This document shows, in pieces, positions 7,915 to 15,432 of a stretch of 34,080 nucleotides of DNA. A model generated the notes under the pieces. The model saw nothing but the letters and a program-made list of their open reading frames with translations. It was not told the origin of the DNA and did no database searches. How positions within the stretch are numbered: the first letter of the stretch is position 1; every line of letters begins with the position of its first letter. The stretch is from contig CACXXO010000023.1 in the NCBI GenBank assembly GCA_902771735.1, positions 1-34,080 on the forward strand, given 5' to 3'. A program made the position numbers and the translations under genes. This stretch comes from an uncultured Bacteroidota bacterium. Its GTDB lineage: Bacteria; Bacteroidota; Bacteroidia; Bacteroidales; P3.

Positions 7915-8865
7915 TTACGGGCGCCATCCTGAGGTTTCGAGAATTTTGCGACTGTCGGTCTCGGCAAGGAGTTGACTCATTGTGGCGTTGCTTTTCTTCA
8001 TATATTGCTTGACGATTTGCCATCCAATATAGGCATTGGTTCGTGGAGCCGAACCGTCGCCGAAAGCATTGGTTTTGGGGGCGTCGTCGAGTAGGTTGTG
8101 CAGTTTTGTCATGTCGGTGCTGAAAAGAACATCATTCTGTATCAGCCATCCCCACACATTTTCTACATTCTCCTCCATCCAGTCAAGTTGTTCTTTGCTG
8201 TAGCGCAGTTTGATGGTGTCGGGGGTGGAGGGAAGCACTTGGTCAAGGAAATATAGCGTCTTGCCTTCTGCAATGGCGTGGTCAAGGAAGGTGAGGTCGC
8301 CGTCGGGTAGTAGAATATGGTGGCGAACGGCGGTGGCCATCACATCGGAAGTGATGTATTCGCGGCGGCAGAGGCGTGTGATGTAAGTCGGTACACCAAA
8401 CTGCTGCATTTCCTTGCTGTGTCCAAGGGTGTAGCAGTCGATGGAAATGGCTAAATCGGTCATGTTGCAGAAGACCCGGTTGGCATAGTTCCCCATGTCG
8501 GCAGTGATGAGGGTGTAGAAATTGCGGTAGTCGATTTCTGGACAGAGTTCGCGTGTTTTGTCCATAGCGTCTCCAAGAGCTTGCTCGAGCCACGAGAGGT
8601 CGTGGTAGAGGCTGTCGGTGATATGGTAGATGAGATTCACAATTTCATCTCTCCTGAAATCGGCCAAAGCCATCATGAAATTTGGATCGTCAGGATGGTA
8701 GTTGAGGAGTGGTGTTTGAAAGTCGGCATCGGTGCCGTGCGAATGGTCGTCGGGATCGGCAAAGAGGAACTGCTCAAAACGCATTATCTTTACCGGTTCG
8801 GCCTTGTGTCCACAACCGGCGAAAGCCAGCAATGCCGGCATCAAGTATAGGAAGAATCGTTTCAT
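7915..8865 (-). CDS. gldB: GldB-like gliding-motility/T9SS lipoprotein
   Basis: A 316-aa lipoprotein with lipobox LAFAGC (C18). The body matches the GldB pattern: an early MRFEQFLF segment, a central DMGNYANRVFCNMTDLAISIDCYLG-type region, REYITSDVMATAV, and near the end APRTNAYIGWQIVKQYM, which corresponds to the GldB C-terminal motif. GldB is needed for gliding motility in Flavobacterium and occurs with type IX secretion genes; its biochemical role is not known. The gene start overlaps the upstream stop by one base (TAATG). T9SS cargo genes elsewhere in the window make a secretion-related role plausible here, but no other gld or por gene is present in the window. Confidence 0.82.
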   Translation of the reverse strand: MKRFFLYLMPALLAFAGCGHKAEPVKIMRFEQFLFADPDDHSHGTDADFQTPLLNYHPDDPNFMMALADFRRDEIVNLIYHITDSLYHDLSWLEQALGDAMDKTRELCPEIDYRNFYTLITADMGNYANRVFCNMTDLAISIDCYTLGHSKEMQQFGVPTYITRLCRREYITSDVMATAVRHHILLPDGDLTFLDHAIAEGKTLYFLDQVLPSTPDTIKLRYSKEQLDWMEENVENVWGWLIQNDVLFSTDMTKLHNLLDDAPKTNAFGDGSAPRTNAYIGWQIVKQYMKKSNATMSQLLAETDSRKILETSGWRP

Positions 8866-9881
8866 TAATTGGTCAGTTTGAAGTATTTCTCCAATACGCG
8901 CAGCCCGATATAGCGTTCGCGCCTCAGGTCGCGGAATTGGTCGACATAGCGGTTGGCGTTCTTCGCTATTTCTTTAGCCTCTTCAGGGTGACTACTGTAG
9001 TAGTCAAGCTGCTGCTCGAGGTCGCTGAAGTCGTCTTTCACCAAAATATAGTGTACCCCAGGCTCAAGGCGTTCTTCCATGAACCAAGACTCGCATGTCG
9101 GTTTGGGCATGACAGCCAGCGAGTTGCTCGACATTACCCACCGCAGGTTTGACGCCACATCGTTGCCCTCGAGGGCCATGATGTAGCGGTAGTCAAGATG
9201 CTCGTAGAGAGACAGGCGCGGTGCCGCATTGCCAGAGTTGGGTATTTTCTCTTCGGCAAAAGGGCTCCCTCCCGAAAGTGTGTTGGCTACGTCGACCCGC
9301 GGGTTGCCCGCAAAAGTGTTGCAGAACAGCAGTCGGTTGGGACGCTGGCCTATGTAGCCGCGGAAAATGGCTCGGTCGGTCTTCGACTCGAACGGACGCC
9401 GGTCGCGCAGGAAAACATAGTGGCGGCATTTGTCCAGTTTGAGTAGCACCCCATTACTGTTGTCCTCGCTCCCTTGGGCATGGGTGTCGTTGCTCAGGCT
9501 TCGGCTCTTCACGATAGAAGGGTAGGGGGGGATGTCGCGCACATCGCCAAAAACATAGTTCCACCGCAAATCCGGGTCGAACCATTGCAGCAGTTCTCGA
9601 CTGTCGTAGTAGTATGTGCTTCCGTGGTTGCGCTTCTGCAACCCTCCAATCTTTTGTGCCCCGGGGCCGAGACTCCTGTGTTCGTTGAAGCGGCAGTAGT
9701 AATCCACCCGGTCCTCGATGTAGGCCTCGTCATACAGGCGGCGGCATATCTCCATCTCCCTCTTCAACCTGCTGCGGAACAACACGTCTGGCAATATGTC
9801 TCTAAAGCCGGCCTTGACATAGTAGCCGGCTTTAGAGTTTTTGCCACTGTGCAGTATGTAGCCTATGGTTGCGTTGGCCAT
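8865..9881 (-). CDS. Glycosyltransferase family 90 (LpsA/CAP10-like)
   Basis: The 338-aa protein carries the GT90 core: CRHYVFLRDRRPFESK and AIFRGYIGQRPNR in the middle, then HLDYRYIMALEGNDVASNLRW, SSNSLAVMPKPTCESWFME and GVHYILVKDDFSDL, closing with helices. The second block is the typical nucleotide-sugar binding part of CAP10-type enzymes. Bacterial members such as LpsA add sugars to lipopolysaccharide; the sugar here is unknown. No signal peptide is seen, so it acts on the cytoplasmic side. It lies six bases after the DUF349 gene and overlaps the gldB start by one base (TAATG), so it is part of the envelope operon. Confidence 0.85.
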   Translation of the reverse strand: MANATIGYILHSGKNSKAGYYVKAGFRDILPDVLFRSRLKREMEICRRLYDEAYIEDRVDYYCRFNEHRSLGPGAQKIGGLQKRNHGSTYYYDSRELLQWFDPDLRWNYVFGDVRDIPPYPSIVKSRSLSNDTHAQGSEDNSNGVLLKLDKCRHYVFLRDRRPFESKTDRAIFRGYIGQRPNRLLFCNTFAGNPRVDVANTLSGGSPFAEEKIPNSGNAAPRLSLYEHLDYRYIMALEGNDVASNLRWVMSSNSLAVMPKPTCESWFMEERLEPGVHYILVKDDFSDLEQQLDYYSSHPEEAKEIAKNANRYVDQFRDLRRERYIGLRVLEKYFKLTN

Positions 9882-9887
9882 CGGGAG

Positions 9888-11819
9888 TTATTCTTCGCTT
9901 TTAGACGCTTCTTTCTCAGCCTTCTCGGCCTCGTTAAGGATGCGCAGCTTGGCCTGCATCAACGCTATCTGCTGGCGGGCACCCTGCATCTTCTTCTCAA
10001 ATTCCTGCTTCAACAGGTCGGCCTGCTTAGAGTTCGCCAAGAATCCAAGATTGTTTTCCCAGAGGTTCAGGTCGCTCTTCAGCTTCTCTATTCGCTCCAT
10101 CAGCTCCTGCTTCTCGTTGTTGACAAACTTGCGCGCATCGCCTGCGTTTCGTATGCGCTCCCGGTAGGCTGTCTCTTCCGCCTCGCGAGCACTTATTTTC
10201 AATTGCTCGAAAATCCTGTCAATTTCCCCGCGGAACTCCTTGTGCAGGCGGTCTTTCTCGGCCATGGGCACATAGCCTACCTCGGCCCAGCGGCGCTGGA
10301 ATTCCTTGATGGCGGCCAGGTTCTCCTCGCGGTCCTCGCCGAACTGGTGAGCCTTCAACTCGCTGAGTATTGCCTCTTTCTGAGCCAGATTCTCGCTCTC
10401 TGAGGTGCGACGCTCTGCGAAGAACTCACTCTTCTTGGCGAAGAATTCATCGCATGCCTTGCGGAAGCGCTGCCAGATTTTCTCGCTCACCTTGCGGCTG
10501 GTGGTGCCGATGGATTTCCATTCTTGCTGAAGCTCGAGCAGTTCTTCGGTGGCCTTCTTCCAGTCCTCGCGCTTGGCGATGGCTTCGGCCTTGAGGCAGA
10601 GGTCCACCTTCTTCTGGTAGTTGGCCTCCTGCTCGTCGCGTATGGCGCCGAAGTATTCTTTCTTCTCGCTGTAATGCTTGTCAATCATGCCCTTGAACTT
10701 GGTCCATATCTCCTCGTTCACTTCGCGTGGCACGGGGCCGATGGTCTTCCACACCTTCAGCAGCTCGTCGAGGGCGGCGGTGGTGTCGTTCCAATCCTTG
10801 GTGCTCTCGGGACGCTTCTCGGTGAGTTCGGTGGCCTTGTCGACAAGGGCCTGCTTGGCCAGAAGGTTATTGTCGAGCTCTTCCTTGCGCTGGTCGTAGT
10901 ATTCCTTGCGTCGCTCGTCAATCTGGTTGGCGGCGTTGCAAAAGCGTTGCCAGATCTCCTCGTTCTGTTCGACAGGCACGGGCCCCACCTCTTTCCAGCG
11001 GGCGCGCAGTTCCTGCAGACCCTTGAAAGCTTTCGTTACAGACGGTTCCATGATGAGTTCCTCGGCACTCTCGCAGAGTTTTATCTTTTCCTCGAGGTTG
11101 CGCTTCTGGTCGAGGGCACGCAGTTCGCGGTTGATTTTCAGCTTGGCAAAGAACTGCTCAATCTGGAAGTGGTAGTTCTGCCACAAGTCGTTCATCTGCT
11201 CGCGGGGCACTTCGCCGATGGCTTTCCAGCGCTCTTGGATGCTGTTGAACTTGTCCATCGCGGTGCGCACCTGCTCCTCCTCGGAGTCAATCAGCTGGCG
11301 CATCTCCTCGATGAGTGCCTGCTTGGCCTCGAGGTTGCGTTTCTTCTGCTCCTCGAGCTCTTCTATATGTTTCTGACGCATGGCTCGGTACTGGTCTTGC
11401 AGGCGGTGCATCTCCTCGGCCACGGCGTCGTTCTCGTTCTGATAGTCGTCTTTGTTTCCACCCTCGGCAATGAACTTCTCGAAGGCTGCATTCTGCACCT
11501 CGCGGTTCAACTCGTTGAAGCGGTTGCGGATGGCAGCGACACGGTTCTTGATTTTCTGTACATCCATGCCCAACAGTTCTTTCATGGCAGCCACCAGCTC
11601 CTCGCGGGTGCTGTTGCTGTAGTCGGGCTCGGGCTCGGCCTCCTCAACGGGAGCCTCTTGGGTTTCAGGTGCCTCCGTGGTTTCCGGAGCTTCTGGCATC
11701 ACCGGCGTCTCCAGTGTTGCGGGTTCGTTGTTAGGGATTTCAGTCACCTCTTCGGCGACGGGTTCAGTGTTCGGCAGAGCCTCATTGACGGCATTCTGCA
11801 GTTCGTTGGTTTCTTCCAT
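9888..11819 (-). CDS. DUF349 repeat protein, 643 aa
   Basis: After an acidic, Pro/Thr/Glu-rich and probably disordered N-terminus (about residues 1-75), the protein is a long series of charged helices. DUF349 units recur about every 70 residues and are easily recognised by their W-K-x-[IV]-G-x-[VTS]-P-R/V signature: RWKAIGEVPREQ, RWKEVGPVPVEQ, VWKTIGPVPREV, EWKSIGTTSRKV and RWAEVGYVPMAE, each followed by an IW-x-[RK]F-like segment. The family is common in Bacteroidota and Actinobacteria; its function is not established. No signal or membrane segment is visible, so it is cytoplasmic. It is the first gene of the minus-strand operon down to 4822 and has its own promoter. Confidence 0.92.
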   Translation of the reverse strand: MEETNELQNAVNEALPNTEPVAEEVTEIPNNEPATLETPVMPEAPETTEAPETQEAPVEEAEPEPDYSNSTREELVAAMKELLGMDVQKIKNRVAAIRNRFNELNREVQNAAFEKFIAEGGNKDDYQNENDAVAEEMHRLQDQYRAMRQKHIEELEEQKKRNLEAKQALIEEMRQLIDSEEEQVRTAMDKFNSIQERWKAIGEVPREQMNDLWQNYHFQIEQFFAKLKINRELRALDQKRNLEEKIKLCESAEELIMEPSVTKAFKGLQELRARWKEVGPVPVEQNEEIWQRFCNAANQIDERRKEYYDQRKEELDNNLLAKQALVDKATELTEKRPESTKDWNDTTAALDELLKVWKTIGPVPREVNEEIWTKFKGMIDKHYSEKKEYFGAIRDEQEANYQKKVDLCLKAEAIAKREDWKKATEELLELQQEWKSIGTTSRKVSEKIWQRFRKACDEFFAKKSEFFAERRTSESENLAQKEAILSELKAHQFGEDREENLAAIKEFQRRWAEVGYVPMAEKDRLHKEFRGEIDRIFEQLKISAREAEETAYRERIRNAGDARKFVNNEKQELMERIEKLKSDLNLWENNLGFLANSKQADLLKQEFEKKMQGARQQIALMQAKLRILNEAEKAEKEASKSEE

Positions 11820-11904
11820 CTTGATGGTTTTTGTTGATAGAACTACTTCTGTAATAATGTTTTACAGGTTAATAATCACGCTCTCTTCTCATGGAGAGAG
11901 AATG

Positions 11905-11912
11905 CAAAGATA
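11905..11912 (-). promoter_or_regulatory. -7 promoter box for the DUF349 operon
   Basis: TATCTTTG on the minus strand (11912-11905) is an exact match to the Bacteroidota -7 consensus TAnnTTTG. It lies 85 bases before the ATG at 11819. A matching -33 TTTG at the usual spacing is not evident; an A/T tract occupies that place. A small inverted repeat, CTCTC with GAGAG, follows in the leader (11881-11900). Confidence 0.5.
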
Positions 11913-11983
11913 CGTTTTTTTTTTGACTTTGCAGGATTTTTTCTCCCTTTAACTTTTTATATGAATCATACCTTCACCGTTTC

Positions 11984-12095
11984 TACCCCCTACCAACCCC
12001 CTACCATCTCCCACCGTGGTAGGAGTTGGTAGGGAGATGGTACGGACTTGGGTAGGAGTTGATACGGAGTTGGTACTAATTATCAGGTAGTTATA
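11984..12095. repeat. Palindromic 11-bp-unit element, copy 2
   Basis: This is the inverse orientation of copy 1, ending with GGTACTAATTATCAGGTAG. The core CTCCCACC-GT-GGTAGGAG has one mismatch. A second pairing is also possible: TACCATCTCCC (12002-12012) is the exact complement of GGGAGATGGTA (12032-12042), enclosing the right core arm. Core and outer hairpins cannot form together. Confidence 0.78.
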
Positions 12096-12327
12096 TATTT
12101 ATTTATCAACCATAAGACTCAAAATCAATGCTTTAAGTGCATTTTTATGCTTGTAACACGCTGATTTCCAATTTTGGCTTGGCGACGAAAAATTAATTTG
12201 CAAAATACAAAAATTTTTTTTTACTTTGCTGAATAGAATAACCCATGATAATTCATGCAATTATCTTTCTATCAATCTGTTATTAAAAATACAAACGCCA
12301 TTAACAAATAAAATTATGAAAAGAATA
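11985..12327 (+). repeat. Upstream block copy B, inverted relative to 2151-2500
   Basis: This block contains the palindromic element, the AT-rich promoter and leader, and the first 12 coding bases, in the same order as copy A on the other strand. It explains the whole 496-base interval between the divergent genes at 11819 and 12316 apart from the DUF349 leader and promoter (11820-11950). Confidence 0.85.
12197..12228 (+). promoter_or_regulatory. Bacteroidota-type promoter for the gene at 12316
   Basis: TTTG at 12197-12200, a 20-base spacer and TTACTTTG at 12221-12228 match the -33/-7 consensus with one mismatch. Boxes and spacing are the same as in copy A (2250-2281), which supports their being functional. 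Confidence 0.6.
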
Positions 12328-13416
12328 GTTTTGCTAATAATCGTTGGAATGTCCATGGCGGGGTCACCAATTATTTCAACAGGTGCTTCCTCCACAAACA
12401 TTATTTCCAACAGACACAGTGTTATATTATCAATTGGTAGTGCGTGATTGGGATAGTAAATATATAACTCTACACAATAGATATAAAGTATCTTATGGCG
12501 CTACTGTCTGCGGAATTGCGATAACGGCGGATTCGTGTTTTTTGGCACAGGAGGTTTACTACGATTCCATTAATACAGAAAGTGACATTTACAGAAAAAA
12601 AATGTACTACGACTATAACACTATAAATAATTATATTAATTATTCTTATGTTTCTTCAGGGATTGTGCCGTGCTACATATTCCCTTTTGACAAGGTTACG
12701 ATTTGCGACACAACACTTTATACAAAAATAGAAGTGGTAAACAGGCATTCCGAAACCCCTTTTGACGGTTGTGATATTTATATTGTTAGTTTAGCGGATA
12801 CTTCCTATATAGGTGATGGAAATCTCTGTTTTGCCACCCTTCACTGGTCTGGGTCTGCGGTTGGGGGTGGTATATTCCCTGTTTTTCAGCTGCCGTGCCC
12901 GGCGCCGAGGGTGAGGGTTGGGACGAATTTCTCGGGGAGGGTTGAATTCCACTGGAACCCGGGGGGCGACACGATGCTCTACCAGCTGGCGTTCCATTCG
13001 GCCGACGACGGGCGGCTGATGTTCGAGACCGACACATTGACGGCTACGAGGTGCGGGTGCGCAAGGCCTGCGACTACACGGGGGCCCCGATTGCCAACCC
13101 CTTGGTGTGGAGCGACTGGAGCGAGCCGCGGACGTTCAACTACATGCACCGCATCGAGGGCATCGAGGACATTGAGAGCTTCGGTCCGCAGTTCACGTTG
13201 TCGCCCAACCCAGCGAAGGGGATGGTGACGGTGGAGGGCGCGGCGGAGGTCGAGCGGGTGGAGATTGTGGACATGGAGGGCCGTGTGGTGATTGGGGAGA
13301 GGCCGTTGGCGGGGTCGCCGTCCACGGTAGACATCAGCCACCTGGCGCCGGGCGTCTACCTCGTGCGCCTCAGCGGGCCGATAGGGTCGGCCACGAGGAA
13401 GCTGGTGGTGGAGTGA
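12316..13416 (+). pseudogene. T9SS cargo gene broken by two frameshifts
   Basis: The gene starts like its paralogue at 798 (MKRIVLLIIVGMSMAG), but the frame closes at 12447. Adding up homologous segments requires two changes. First, the paralogue has GGG where this copy has GGGG at 12360-12363, a +1 shift. The second frame then runs through a diverged middle (VVRDWDSKYIT, TVCGIAITADSC) into the shared cassette LPCPAPRVRVGTNFSG. Second, near 13040 this copy reads TTGACGGCTAC where the paralogue has TTGACGGAC: loss of one ACGG of a tandem pair shifts back to the first frame. The restored frame encodes an Fn3-like end and a T9SS type A sorting domain (FTLSPNPAKGMV to APGVYLVRLSG). Either a pseudogene, a switchable gene, or sequencing error. 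Confidence 0.78.
12885..13041 (+). repeat. GC-rich 3' cassette, second copy
   Basis: This is the inverted match of positions 1-156. It encodes the LPCPAPRV to DTLT part of the cargo protein and ends at the ACGG deletion. The boundary coincides with a switch from AT-rich to GC-rich DNA inside one gene. Confidence 0.85.
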
Positions 13417-13427
13417 AGCCCTCGCCT

Positions 13428-13447
13428 CACCCCTTGGCGGGGTGTTT
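13428..13447 (+). terminator. Weak terminator-like hairpin after the cargo pseudogene
   Basis: CACCCC (13428-13433) pairs with GGGGTG (13439-13444) over a five-base loop and is followed by TTTAAAACTTT. The stem is short and the T tract interrupted, so termination would be partial. Confidence 0.45.
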
Positions 13448-13456
13448 AAAACTTTA

Positions 13457-13488
13457 TTTGGCAGGGTCATTTTTTTTTACTATTTTTG
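13457..13488 (+). promoter_or_regulatory. Bacteroidota-type promoter for the DUF3127 operon
   Basis: TTTG at 13457-13460, a 20-base spacer and TATTTTTG at 13481-13488 match TTTG-N19-21-TAnnTTTG exactly. The AT-rich leader to the ATG at 13559 is about 65 bases. This is the best promoter in the window. Confidence 0.75.
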
Positions 13489-13558
13489 TACGATTAAGGC
13501 CGATAGACAGTCGGCAGGTAAATTATTGATAATTAATAATAATAAAAGATATAATAAA

Positions 13559-14002
13559 ATGGAAATTACAGGCAAATTGATCCAGCTGTTGCCCGAAGTG
13601 TCGGGCGAATCGGCCCGCGGCCCGTGGGTGCGCGGAGGTTTTGTTATTGAGACCGACGGCGACTATCCCCGCAAGGTGGCCTTCACGGCCTTTGGCGAAG
13701 AGCGCGTGGCCATGGTGAAAAACATCCCGATGGGGTCTCCCGTGCAGGTGACCTTCATGCCCGAGAGCCGCGAGTTCAACGAGAAGTGGTACACCGACCT
13801 TCGTGCCTCGCGCGTCCAGCCCTTCGTGCCGGGCCAGATGCCCGCCGCCGCTGCCGGCTACGCTTGGCAGGGTGCCGCCCCCGCCGCTCCTGTACAGCCC
13901 GGCGCTGCTCCCGCCGCTCCTGCATCTGCTCCCGCCCAGCCCGCCAACTTCGCCGCCGCCCCTCAGATGGCCCCCAACTCGGACGACGACCTGCCTTTCT
14001 AA
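13559..14002 (+). CDS. DUF3127 protein with SSB-like acidic tail
   Basis: The 147-aa product has a compact N-terminal domain (about 1-90, MEITGKLIQLLPEVSGES to ASRVQPF) of the DUF3127 family, predicted by its strand pattern to be an OB-fold (KVAFTAFGEERVAM, VQVTFMPESREFNEKWYTDLRA). An Ala/Pro-rich disordered linker (about 95-140) follows. The last residues are DDDLPF, the same kind of tip that single-stranded DNA-binding proteins use to recruit repair and replication proteins (DDDIPF in E. coli SSB). The architecture OB-linker-acidic tip suggests a second SSB-like protein (inference); DNA binding is not shown. The ATG at 13559 was chosen because upstream in-frame codons lie in the promoter. 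First gene of the operon. Confidence 0.87.
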   Translation: MEITGKLIQLLPEVSGESARGPWVRGGFVIETDGDYPRKVAFTAFGEERVAMVKNIPMGSPVQVTFMPESREFNEKWYTDLRASRVQPFVPGQMPAAAAGYAWQGAAPAAPVQPGAAPAAPASAPAQPANFAAAPQMAPNSDDDLPF

Positions 14003-14028
14003 AGGATAACGTTTAAAGGTTTAAGACT

Positions 14029-14568
14029 TTGGAGAAAGCAGAGGTCAGAAAACAGATTCGCGAGTTGAAGCGTGCCGTGCCGCTGGAGGAGAAACTTCGG
14101 CGGAGCGAGGGTATCATGCGCCAGGTGGAGGCTTTGCCTGCCTTCCAACAGGCCAAGGTGGTGCTGCTCTATTGGTCGATGGCCGACGAGGTGCAGACCC
14201 ACGCCTTCGTTGAGAAATGGTACAGGAACAAGGTGCTGCTGCTGCCCTGCGTGGACGGCGACGACCTGCGCCTGCGCCGCTACACGGGCCCCGAATGCAT
14301 GGTGGCGGGCGAACAATTCGGCATCGGAGAGCCCACAGGCGAGGAGTGGAAAGACCTCGACAGTGTGGAGCTTATCATGGTGCCGGGCGTAGCCTTCGAC
14401 CCGACGGGCAACCGCATGGGCCGCGGCCGCGGATTCTACGACCGCCTGCTGAAATCAACCCCCAACGCCCTCAAGGTGGGCGTGGCCTTCGACTTCCAGA
14501 TGCTCGACACTATTCCCGTCGAGGCTTTCGACGTGAAAATGGACACCGTAATAACCGAAACCGCTTGA
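14029..14568 (+). CDS. fau: 5-formyltetrahydrofolate cyclo-ligase
   Basis: The enzyme converts 5-formyl-THF to 5,10-methenyl-THF with ATP in cytosolic folate metabolism. The signature of the family is clear: N-terminal basic helix (EVRKQIRELKRAV), the central VLLYWSMADEVQT, and the conserved VPGVAFDPTGNRMGRGRGFYDRLL near residues 123-145, followed by VGVAFDFQ. Length 179 aa is normal. The only start giving the conserved N-terminus is TTG at 14029, since the next in-frame ATG is about 29 codons in and would remove the basic helix. It lies 26 bases after the DUF3127 gene and three bases before the next gene, so it is in the same operon. Confidence 0.9.
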   Translation: MEKAEVRKQIRELKRAVPLEEKLRRSEGIMRQVEALPAFQQAKVVLLYWSMADEVQTHAFVEKWYRNKVLLLPCVDGDDLRLRRYTGPECMVAGEQFGIGEPTGEEWKDLDSVELIMVPGVAFDPTGNRMGRGRGFYDRLLKSTPNALKVGVAFDFQMLDTIPVEAFDVKMDTVITETA

Positions 14569-14571
14569 GCC

Positions 14572-15078
14572 ATGCCGATGTTCTACACCCCCAAACCGCG
14601 CCAATTCCGCTATCAGCCACGCTTCTACGACCCCGAGAAAGAAAAATGGGAGGCGCTGAAAGCCAAATATGCCCTGGAAAGAGAGCTGGCTGAAAGAGAG
14701 GAGAATCCGGAGAATTTGGAACATTCTGAGTATTCAGAGTATTCTGAAAACTCTGAGACTGCTGACAAAGAACTGGCCTATTTCCAGCGCCGTGTACGAG
14801 AGATGGACCGTGAGGAAAAGCGCAAGGGGTTGACATGGAAGGACCTCTTCCGCAAACGAGAGATGCCCACATTCAACTACCAGCCACGCTTCGCCACCAC
14901 CACCGAGAGCACCGTAGAGGGTACGGGTGAGCACATCGCCGCCTTCAAGAAACGCAGCGTCAAAATCAAACGCCGCTTCGACGTGACGGACAAAGACTAT
15001 ATGAAACCCATACCGGCCACGCGCATCATGCTCTACACCCTGCTGGTGTGCCTGCTGCTGTATTGGATTCTGTTTTAA
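14572..15078 (+). CDS. Tail-anchored protein of unknown function, 168 aa
   Basis: I do not recognise this family beyond a general likeness to small Bacteroidota hypothetical proteins. The protein is highly charged and ends in one hydrophobic segment (about 151-168, MLYTLLVCLLLYWILF), so it probably inserts by its tail with the rest in the cytoplasm. A short motif occurs twice: FRYQPRFYDP near residue 13 and FNYQPRF near residue 100, suggesting an internal duplication. Between them lie a Glu-rich helix and a Ser-Glu-Tyr run encoded by a 9-bp tandem repeat. The start may be the ATG at 14572 or the one two codons later. It follows the cyclo-ligase gene by three bases and precedes panD by 12. Confidence 0.75.
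   Translation: MPMFYTPKPRQFRYQPRFYDPEKEKWEALKAKYALERELAEREENPENLEHSEYSEYSENSETADKELAYFQRRVREMDREEKRKGLTWKDLFRKREMPTFNYQPRFATTTESTVEGTGEHIAAFKKRSVKIKRRFDVTDKDYMKPIPATRIMLYTLLVCLLLYWILF
14723..14758 (+). repeat. 9-bp tandem repeat inside the tail-anchored protein gene
   Basis: Four units, ATTCTGAGT, ATTCAGAGT, ATTCTGAAA and ACTCTGAGA, encode a run of Ser-Glu-Tyr/Asn residues. As the unit is three codons, gain or loss of units keeps the frame and only changes linker length. Confidence 0.6.
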
Positions 15079-15090
15079 CTGAAAAACAAA

Positions 15091-15432
15091 ATGTTGATAG
15101 AAGTATTGAAATCGAAACTCCACCGCGTGACGGTGACCGAAGCCGACCTGGACTACATCGGCAGCATCACCATTGACGAAGACTTGATGGACGCCGCCGG
15201 CATCATCGAGAACGAGAAGGTGGAGATCTACAACATCACCAATGGTGAACGTTTCGCCACCTACGCCATCCGCGGCGAACGCGGCACTGGGGTCATCGGC
15301 ATCAACGGTGCCGCGGCCCACAAAGCCATGGTGGGCCACCTGCTCATCATCGCCGCCTATGCACAGATGGACTTCGAGGAGGCCAAACAATGGCACCCCA
15401 CGGTGATATTCCCTAAAAACAACCGCCTGTGA
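15091..15432 (+). CDS. panD: Aspartate 1-decarboxylase
   Basis: PanD makes beta-alanine from L-aspartate for pantothenate and coenzyme A synthesis. The 113-aa proenzyme cleaves itself between G24 and S25 (DYIGSITID) and the new serine becomes the pyruvoyl cofactor. Other family marks are K9 in LKSKLHRV, the [10 protein letters not shown] segment, [15 protein letters not shown] and the AYAQM block. Length and sequence are entirely typical. The gene's last four bases overlap the GTG start of the next gene, so they are probably translated together. No other pantothenate gene lies in the window. Confidence 0.96.
   Translation: MLIEVLKSKLHRVTVTEADLDYIGSITIDEDLMDAAGIIENEKVEIYNITNGERFATYAIRGERGTGVIGINGAAAHKAMVGHLLIIAAYAQMDFEEAKQWHPTVIFPKNNRL

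Noticed and set aside
10524-11837. Plus-strand frame of 437 codons opposite the DUF349 gene
   Set aside because: Leu/Val/His-rich translation typical of the antisense of a charged helical protein; the minus strand has unmistakable DUF349 repeats and a promoter.
12344-13228. Intact 294-aa gene starting at 12344
   Set aside because: This frame lacks a signal peptide at its start and ends in Arg-rich nonsense after the cassette; comparison with the paralogue shows it is the middle part of a frameshifted gene.
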